Source: Zoogloeaceae bacterium
Lineage (GTDB): Bacteria; Pseudomonadota; Gammaproteobacteria; Burkholderiales; Rhodocyclaceae
Direction of reading: 5' to 3'
DNA: 64,000 bases
Assembly: GCA_024235595.1 (NCBI GenBank)
Contig: JACKMC010000011.1
Coordinates: 1 to 64,000, forward strand
The notes below the pieces were generated by a model that did no database searches, was not told the DNA's origin, and saw only the letters and a program-made list of their open reading frames with translations. The translations under genes and the position numbers were made by a program. This document shows, piece after piece, positions 58,594-64,000 of this stretch (the stretch's first letter is position 1; the number at the start of each line of letters is the position of its first letter).

Positions 58594-59476
58594 CCTTGAA
58601 AACGCCGGCCAGCGGCTTCGCCATTTCTACGTACTGACGAAACCGCGGGTCAATTCGCTGATCGTCTTCTGCGCTGTCATCGGGATGTTTCTCGCGGTCC
58701 CGCAGGGCCTGCCTTCGCCGGGTGTGGTGTTTGCGGCGACGCTCGGGATCGCTTTCGTTGCAGGCGCCGCGGCGGCGATGAACTGTCTCATCGAGCAGCG
58801 AATCGACGCCCAGATGGCCCGCACGCGGGCGCGTCCGCTGCCGCGGGGCGAGCTCTCGTCGACGGAAACCCTGGCCTTCTCGCTGGTCCTCGGTGGCAGC
58901 GGGCTGGGCGTGCTGTATGCCTTCGTGAACGCGCTGACGATGTGGCTGACGCTGTTCACCTTCGTCGGCTACGCGATCGTCTATACCGTCTTCCTGAAGC
59001 CGCGCACCCCGCAGAATATCGTCATCGGCGGCGCATCGGGCGCCATGCCGCCGGTTCTCGGCTGGGCGGCGGTGACCGGCGAGGTCTCTGCCGACGCGCT
59101 GTTGCTGTTCCTCATCATCTTCGCCTGGACGCCGCCGCACTTCTGGGCACTCGCGCTCTATCGCACCAAGGAATATGCGAAGGCGGGGCTGCCGATGCTG
59201 CCGGTGACCCACGGCGCCAAGTACACCCGCTTGAGCGTACTGCTGTACACGCTCATTCTGTTCGGCGTCACCCTGCTGCCATTCGCGACCCGCATGAGCG
59301 GCTGGATCTACCTTGTCTGCGCGGTGATCCTCGGCGCGGTGTTCATCCGCTACGCATGGCGCCTCTACGTGAGCTACAGCGACAAATTGTCGCAGCAGAC
59401 TTTCCGCTACTCGATTGTCTATCTATCATCGCTGTTCGCAGCGCTGCTGGCGGATCACTACATCCGCTTCCAGTAG
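58574..59476 (+). CDS. ctaB: protohaem IX farnesyltransferase (haem O synthase)
   Basis: 300-aa UbiA-type prenyltransferase making haem O, the substrate of CtaA. The Asp-rich motif is NCLIEQRIDAQMARTRARPLP; second motif YRTKEYAKAGLPMLPVTHG. About nine helices. Overlaps ctaA by 20 bases. Confidence 0.96.
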   Translation: MRASTLDLENAGQRLRHFYVLTKPRVNSLIVFCAVIGMFLAVPQGLPSPGVVFAATLGIAFVAGAAAAMNCLIEQRIDAQMARTRARPLPRGELSSTETLAFSLVLGGSGLGVLYAFVNALTMWLTLFTFVGYAIVYTVFLKPRTPQNIVIGGASGAMPPVLGWAAVTGEVSADALLLFLIIFAWTPPHFWALALYRTKEYAKAGLPMLPVTHGAKYTRLSVLLYTLILFGVTLLPFATRMSGWIYLVCAVILGAVFIRYAWRLYVSYSDKLSQQTFRYSIVYLSSLFAALLADHYIRFQ

Positions 59477-59535
59477 CGGCTGCGGCCCTGAAGCGCCCCG
59501 CTGTCGAGCAGGGCGCAACGCCTACGGACCATGAA

Positions 59536-60123
59536 ATGCCGCTGCGCCTCATCGCCTTCGTCGCCGCCCTCCTGCTTGCAGGGTGTTCGCTGCCGGAATC
59601 GCCTCCGTCCTTCCAGAACACCGACATAACCGGCGCCGACTACGCCCAGGATTTCGCCCTTACGGATTTCAACGGAAAGGCGCGGACCCTGGCGGATTTC
59701 AGGGGCAAGGTGGTGTCGATCTTCTTCGGCTACACGCAGTGTCCGGACGTCTGTCCGACGAGCCTTTCGACCATGGCCGAAGTGATGCGGCAGCTCGGGC
59801 CCGACGCGGAGCGGCTGCAGGTGCTGTTCGTCACCGTCGATCCCGAGCGGGATACCCCCGAGTTGCTGGCGCAATACGTGCCGGCCTTCGACTCGCGCTT
59901 CCTGGGGCTGTATACCGATCTTGCCGGCACCGAGGCGCTGGCGAAGAAGTTCAAGGTGTTCTACCAGAAGTCGGGTGATACCTCGGGCCCGAACTACACC
60001 GTCGATCACTCGGCCGGTACCTACGTCTACGACCCGAGCGGCCGGCTGCGCCTGTATGTCAAGCACGGTGAGCCGGCGGACAAGGTGGCCGCGGACATTC
60101 GCCGGTTGCTTGCGGAGTCCTGA
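59536..60123 (+). CDS. SCO1/SenC copper chaperone lipoprotein
   Basis: 195-aa protein with lipobox LLLAGC (Cys16) and a thioredoxin-like domain carrying CPDVC (in FFGYTQCPDVCPTSL) and the copper-ligand histidine in TVDHSAGTYVYDP. Delivers copper to CuA of subunit II. ATG at 59536 chosen because the lipobox then lies at a normal distance. Last gene of the cox operon, nine bases from the convergent hisC stop. Confidence 0.95.
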   Translation: MPLRLIAFVAALLLAGCSLPESPPSFQNTDITGADYAQDFALTDFNGKARTLADFRGKVVSIFFGYTQCPDVCPTSLSTMAEVMRQLGPDAERLQVLFVTVDPERDTPELLAQYVPAFDSRFLGLYTDLAGTEALAKKFKVFYQKSGDTSGPNYTVDHSAGTYVYDPSGRLRLYVKHGEPADKVAADIRRLLAES

Positions 60124-60132
60124 AGCGCCCGC

Positions 60133-61206
60133 TCAGGCCTGCTGCAGGATCTCGTTCAGGTTTTCGACCAGCGCGAGACATTGCTCCTCTGTGCCGATGG
60201 TGATTCGCAGGAACTGATCGATACGCGGCAGCCGGAAGTGACGTACCAGGATGTTGCGCGCCCGCAAGGCCGCGGCGAGTCTTTCGCCGTCATGCCGTGG
60301 GTGTCGCGCGAAGACGAAATTCGCGGCCGAGGGCAGGACCTCGAACCCCAACCCCTCGAGCCTGCCGACCAGCGCGTCCCTGCTGTCCATGACCTTGCGA
60401 CGGCAGGCGTCGAACCACGCCCGGTCTTCGAGCGCAGCCCTGGCGCCGACCTGGGCAAGGCGATCGAGGGGATAGGAATTGAAGCTGTTCTTGATGCGCT
60501 CCAGGCCTTCGATCAGCGCTGCCTGGCCGATCGCGTAACCGACCCGCAGGCCCGCGAGCGAGCGGGATTTCGACATGGTGTGCACCACCAGCAGGTTCGC
60601 ATGGCGGGCCACCAGCCCGATTGCCGATTCACCGCCGAAATCGACGTAGGCTTCGTCGATCACCACCACTGAGTCCGGATTGCCGGCGACGATGCGCTCG
60701 ATCGCGTCGAGCCCCAGCAGGCGGCCCGTCGGCGCGTTGGGATTGGCGATGATGATGCCGCCGTTGTCGCGCAGGTAGTCCTCGGCCCGGACCTCGAAGT
60801 GCTCGCCCAGCGGAACGTTCTCGTAGCGCACACCGTAGAGGCCGCAATAGACGGGGTAGAAGCTGTAGGTGATGTCCGGGAAGAGGATCGGCCGTTCATG
60901 CTTGAGCAGGCCCATGAAGACATGGGCGAGCACTTCGTCCGATCCGTTGCCGACGAACACCTGCTCGGGGGCGACCTGGTACAAGCGCGCCAGCGTCTGC
61001 TTGAGCTGTTCGGCGTTGGGGTCGGGGTAGAGCCGAAGGCTGGTCCCGTCCTCGCCGAGTTCATCGCGGATTGCCGCGAGCACCCGTGGCGAGGGCGGGT
61101 AGGGGCTCTCGTTGGTATTGAGCTTGGTCAGCCGGGCGATCTTCGGCTGCTCGCCGGGAACGTAGGGGGTCAGCTCGCCGACGACGGCGCTCCAGAATCG
61201 ACTCAT
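60133..61206 (-). CDS. hisC: histidinol-phosphate aminotransferase
   Basis: PLP aminotransferase of 357 aa, fold type I, converting imidazole-acetol phosphate to histidinol phosphate. PLP lysine in HTMSKSRSLAGLRVGYA; other marks: LNTNESPYPPSP, GNGSDEVL, NPNAPTGRLL, VIDEAYVDFG. The ATG at 61206 gives MSRFWSAVVGEL, a typical start. It is divergent from hisB with 105 bases between, rather than upstream on the same strand. Confidence 0.95.
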   Translation of the reverse strand: MSRFWSAVVGELTPYVPGEQPKIARLTKLNTNESPYPPSPRVLAAIRDELGEDGTSLRLYPDPNAEQLKQTLARLYQVAPEQVFVGNGSDEVLAHVFMGLLKHERPILFPDITYSFYPVYCGLYGVRYENVPLGEHFEVRAEDYLRDNGGIIIANPNAPTGRLLGLDAIERIVAGNPDSVVVIDEAYVDFGGESAIGLVARHANLLVVHTMSKSRSLAGLRVGYAIGQAALIEGLERIKNSFNSYPLDRLAQVGARAALEDRAWFDACRRKVMDSRDALVGRLEGLGFEVLPSAANFVFARHPRHDGERLAAALRARNILVRHFRLPRIDQFLRITIGTEEQCLALVENLNEILQQA

Positions 61207-61311
61207 TTTGGCGGGTGGTACGCGGCGAAAGGCGCGACAGACGTTGAGATGGCGAGATGTTATCATGGCCAGTCATTCGCTTTTTCCCTTCTCCGTACGG
61301 TTCGACAGGTC

Positions 61312-61899
61312 ATGAGGCAAGCCGAAATAAACCGCAATACGCTGGAAACCCAGATCCGCGTGAGCATCGATCTCGACGGCACCGGGCAGGCCCGGCTCGC
61401 GACCGGCATCGGCTTCTTCGACCACATGCTCGAGCAGATTGCGCGCCATGGCGCCTTCGACATCGAGATCGAGGCAAAGGGCGATCTGCACATCGATGGG
61501 CACCACACCGTGGAAGACGTCGGGATCGCGCTGGGCCAGGCCTTTGCCAAGGCCGTTGGCGACAAGAAGGGACTGACCCGCTACGGCCACGCTTATGTGC
61601 CGCTCGACGAAGCCCTGTCGCGTGTGGTGGTCGATCTCTCCGGCAGGCCCGGGCTGGTTTGCGAGGTCGAGTTTACCGCCGGCATGATCGGTGGCCTTGA
61701 TACCCAACTGGTGTTCGAGTTCTTCCAGGGCTTCGTCAATCATGCCCTGGTGACCCTGCACATCGACAATCTCAAGGGGCGCAATGCCCATCATCAGTGT
61801 GAAACGATGTTCAAGGCTTTCGGACGTGCCCTGCGCATGGCGGTCACGCCCGATGCCCGGCTCGCCGGCACCATCCCTTCCACCAAGGGAGTGTTGTGA
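61312..61899 (+). CDS. hisB: imidazoleglycerol-phosphate dehydratase
   Basis: 195-aa monofunctional HisB (no phosphatase domain). Metal-binding signatures LHIDGHHTVEDVGIALGQ and NAHHQCETMFKAFGRAL are intact. AGG precedes the ATG at 61312. Start of the hisB-H-A-F run. Confidence 0.97.
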   Translation: MRQAEINRNTLETQIRVSIDLDGTGQARLATGIGFFDHMLEQIARHGAFDIEIEAKGDLHIDGHHTVEDVGIALGQAFAKAVGDKKGLTRYGHAYVPLDEALSRVVVDLSGRPGLVCEVEFTAGMIGGLDTQLVFEFFQGFVNHALVTLHIDNLKGRNAHHQCETMFKAFGRALRMAVTPDARLAGTIPSTKGVL

Positions 61900-61953
61900 T
61901 CGGGCAAGCCCGATTCGAACCTTTCCGCAACACGCATCCGGAATGAATCCCCA

Positions 61954-62598
61954 ATGAACAAGATCGCCGTCATCGACTACGGAATGGGTAACCTGCGCTC
62001 GGTCGAAAAGGCCATCGAGCATGTCTCGGGTCGTTCCGAGGTGATCGTCACCTGCGATCCCGGGGTCGTGCGAGGAGCCGATCGCGTCGTCTTTCCGGGC
62101 CAAGGCGCGATGCCCGACTGCATTCGCGAACTGGAGGCACGAGGGCTCCACGCCGCCGTGCTCGAGGCCGCGGCGAGCAAGCCCTTCCTGGGAATCTGCA
62201 TCGGCCAGCAAATGCTTTTCGACCACAGCGAAGAGGGCAACGTACCGGGTCTGGGCGTGTTTCGCGGCGAGGTGCGCCGCTTTCCCGAGGCGCTGATGTT
62301 CGCGGCCGACGGCGCCCGGCTCAAGGTCCCGCACATGGGCTGGAACGAGGTGCGCCAGCAAGGGGCGCACGTGCTCTGGGATGGCATTCCCGACGACGCC
62401 CGCTTCTATTTCGTGCACAGCTACTACGTCGATCCGGCCGAGCGCGCGATCGTGGCCGCGACCACGGATTATGGCCTGCCCTTTACCAGTGCGGTGGCAC
62501 GGGCTAATATCTTCGCGGTCCAGTTCCATCCAGAGAAAAGCGCCGAAGCCGGACTTCAGCTGCTTTCCAACTTCATCCGCTGGCAGCCATCGCGCTGA
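61954..62598 (+). CDS. hisH: imidazole glycerol phosphate synthase, glutaminase subunit
   Basis: 214-aa class I glutaminase giving ammonia to HisF. Nucleophile Cys82 in FLGICIGQQMLF; His and Glu of the triad in VQFHPEKSAEAG. 54 bases after hisB. Confidence 0.97.
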   Translation: MNKIAVIDYGMGNLRSVEKAIEHVSGRSEVIVTCDPGVVRGADRVVFPGQGAMPDCIRELEARGLHAAVLEAAASKPFLGICIGQQMLFDHSEEGNVPGLGVFRGEVRRFPEALMFAADGARLKVPHMGWNEVRQQGAHVLWDGIPDDARFYFVHSYYVDPAERAIVAATTDYGLPFTSAVARANIFAVQFHPEKSAEAGLQLLSNFIRWQPSR

Positions 62599-62641
62599 AA
62601 CCCGCAGCGGTCAATCTCCATCCATCAATGACAATCCCGAT

Positions 62642-63385
62642 ATGCTGCTGATCCCCGCAATCGACCTCAAGGACGGTTCCTGCGTCCGCCTCAGGCAAGG
62701 CGAGATGGAGGGCGCGACCGTGTTTTCAGAGGACCCGGTGGCCATGGCGCGCCATTGGATCGACGCCGGTGCGCGACGCCTTCACCTGGTCGACCTGAAC
62801 GGCGCCTTTGCCGGCAAACCCAGGAACGAGGCGGTCATCAAGGCGATCGTCGCTGAGGTCGGCGACGAGATTCCGGTCCAGCTCGGCGGAGGCATTCGCG
62901 ACCTCGACACCATCGAGCGCTACCTGGACGACGGTATTTCCTACGTCATCATCGGCACTGCCGCGGTCAAGAACCCGGGCTTCCTGCACGACGCCTGCGG
63001 CGCCTTCCCGGGCCACATCATCGTCGGTCTCGACGCCAAGGACGGCAAGGTGGCAGTCGATGGCTGGTCGAAGATGACCGGGCACGATGTCGTGGATCTC
63101 GCCAAGAAATACGAGGACTACGGCGTCGAGGGAGTGATCTACACCGACATCGGTCGTGACGGCATGCTCTCCGGGGTCAATGTCGAAGCAACCGTGCGGC
63201 TGGCCCAGGCGCTGCGCATCCCCGTCATCGCCAGCGGGGGCATCGCCACCGTCGACGATATCGATGCCCTCTGCGCGGTCGAGGAGGAGGGCATCATGGG
63301 CGCGATCACGGGCAGGGCGATCTACGAAGGCACGCTCGACTTCGCGGCCGCCCAGGCGCGTGCCGATTCGCTGTCTCCACGCTGA
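62642..63385 (+). CDS. hisA: phosphoribosylformimino-5-aminoimidazole carboxamide ribotide isomerase
   Basis: 247-aa TIM-barrel isomerase. The general-base aspartate Asp8 is in LLIPAIDLKDG; second aspartate in YTDIGRDGML; phosphate loops QLGGGIRD and ASGGIAT. ATG at 62642. Confidence 0.97.
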   Translation: MLLIPAIDLKDGSCVRLRQGEMEGATVFSEDPVAMARHWIDAGARRLHLVDLNGAFAGKPRNEAVIKAIVAEVGDEIPVQLGGGIRDLDTIERYLDDGISYVIIGTAAVKNPGFLHDACGAFPGHIIVGLDAKDGKVAVDGWSKMTGHDVVDLAKKYEDYGVEGVIYTDIGRDGMLSGVNVEATVRLAQALRIPVIASGGIATVDDIDALCAVEEEGIMGAITGRAIYEGTLDFAAAQARADSLSPR

Positions 63386-63397
63386 GCCGCCGATCCC

Positions 63398-64000
63398 ATG
63401 CTGGCCAAGAGAATCATTCCCTGCCTCGATGTCAACGCCGGACGCGTCGTCAAGGGGGTGAACTTCGTCGAGTTGCGCGACGCCGGTGATCCGGTAGAGG
63501 TCGCGAAGCGTTACGACGAGCAGGGCGCCGATGAAATCACCTTTCTGGACATCACTGCCAGCTCCGACGACCGGGACATCATCCTGCATGTCGTCGAGCA
63601 GGTTGCCGAACAGGTGTTCATCCCGCTCACCGTCGGCGGTGGCGTGCGTACCGTGGATGATGTCAGGCGTCTGCTCAACGCGGGTGCCGACAAGGTGAGC
63701 ATCAACACCGCGGCGGTGAACAACCCCCGGGTGGTGGCCGACGCGAGCGGCAAGGTGGGCAGCCAGTGCATCGTGGTGGCGATCGACGCCAAGCAGACCT
63801 CGCCCGGCAAGTGGCAGGTATTCACCCACGGTGGCCGCAACAATACGGGCCTCGACGCGATCGAGTGGGCACAGACGGTGGCCTCGCTCGGAGCCGGCGA
63901 AATCCTGCTCACCAGCATGGATCGCGACGGCACCAAGATCGGTTTCGATCTCGGCCTGACGCGAGCCGTCTCCGATGCGGTAAGGATTCCGGTCATCGCC
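63398..64000 (+). CDS. hisF: imidazole glycerol phosphate synthase, cyclase subunit, 3' end outside window
   Basis: First 201 codons of HisF (usual length about 255). Asp11 in IIPCLDVNAGRVVKG, TVGGGVRTVDD and LLTSMDRDGTKIGFD are the cyclase signatures. It starts 12 bases after hisA and is open at the right edge. It joins HisH to make imidazole glycerol phosphate and AICAR. Confidence 0.97.
   Translation, partial: MLAKRIIPCLDVNAGRVVKGVNFVELRDAGDPVEVAKRYDEQGADEITFLDITASSDDRDIILHVVEQVAEQVFIPLTVGGGVRTVDDVRRLLNAGADKVSINTAAVNNPRVVADASGKVGSQCIVVAIDAKQTSPGKWQVFTHGGRNNTGLDAIEWAQTVASLGAGEILLTSMDRDGTKIGFDLGLTRAVSDAVRIPVIA

Noticed and set aside
42102..61248. Shared 13-base string GACAGACGTTGAG in the litR-like and hisC control regions
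   Set aside because: Many 13-base repeats are expected by chance in 64 kb; the surroundings differ and no common regulation is apparent.
1..64000. CRISPR arrays, tRNA/rRNA genes, insertion sequences, prophage
   Set aside because: No regularly spaced repeats, transposase or integrase motifs, or tRNA-like cloverleaf ending in CCA were seen in the intergenic regions.

Overview
The window is a high-GC, gene-dense chromosomal segment of a betaproteobacterium. Four features point to the Rhodocyclales/Zoogloeaceae (Azoarcus/Thauera-like): flagellar genes controlled by an FlrBC-type pair and sigma-54 instead of FlhDC; a glutaryl-CoA dehydrogenase/CoA-transferase pair; an aa3 oxidase operon with the betaproteobacterial small-protein set (40-aa assembly protein, DUF2970, DUF2909); and separate arsRC-acr3 and tsdBA cassettes. 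This assignment comes from gene content and recall of families, not from a search. I see no rRNA, tRNA, CRISPR array, insertion sequence or prophage.

Layout. 1-4.4 kb: end of a polyamine-type ABC importer with gabD-gabT (GABA/putrescine use). 4.5-7.6 kb: LysR regulator divergent from a luciferase-like oxidoreductase and an SDR. 7.9-9.5 kb: two diheme cytochromes c, read as thiosulfate dehydrogenase TsdB-TsdA. 9.5-11.7 kb (minus): AhpD-like, DsbA/FrnE-like and YghU-like redox genes behind a promoter overlapped by a long dyad. 12.0-14.5 kb: arsenic operon arsR-arsC-arsC-acr3 with a predicted leaderless arsR. 14.6-19.5 kb: MarC, LysR/GcdH/CoA-transferase, and a disordered hypothetical protein. 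19.7-34.1 kb: flagellar export and switch cluster (fliE, flrBC, fliFGHIJ, fliKLMN, fliOPQR) with several recognisable sigma-54 promoters. 34.2-41 kb: cysK, a 1081-aa GGDEF-EAL sensor, heptose-phosphate adenylyltransferase, Na/Pi cotransporter.

41.1-51.1 kb is the most interesting part. A MerR/B12-binding regulator of the LitR/CarH photoreceptor type is divergent from a roughly 9-kb, 12-gene, largely translationally coupled operon: a small membrane or exported protein, periplasmic glutathione peroxidase, VOC protein, FolE2, FAD oxidoreductase, DUF1365, CFA-synthase-like methyltransferase, chalcone-isomerase-like protein, MFS carrier, DUF3833 lipoprotein, SDR and SnoaL-like protein. Three copies of a TTTGTCC-N-GGACAAA palindrome mark the control region. 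It reads as a light/singlet-oxygen membrane-lipid protection regulon.

51.4-60.1 kb: complete aa3-type cytochrome c oxidase operon with assembly factors and haem A synthesis, an FNR-like box upstream. 60.1-64 kb: histidine genes, with hisC divergent from hisBHAF (hisF runs off the right edge).
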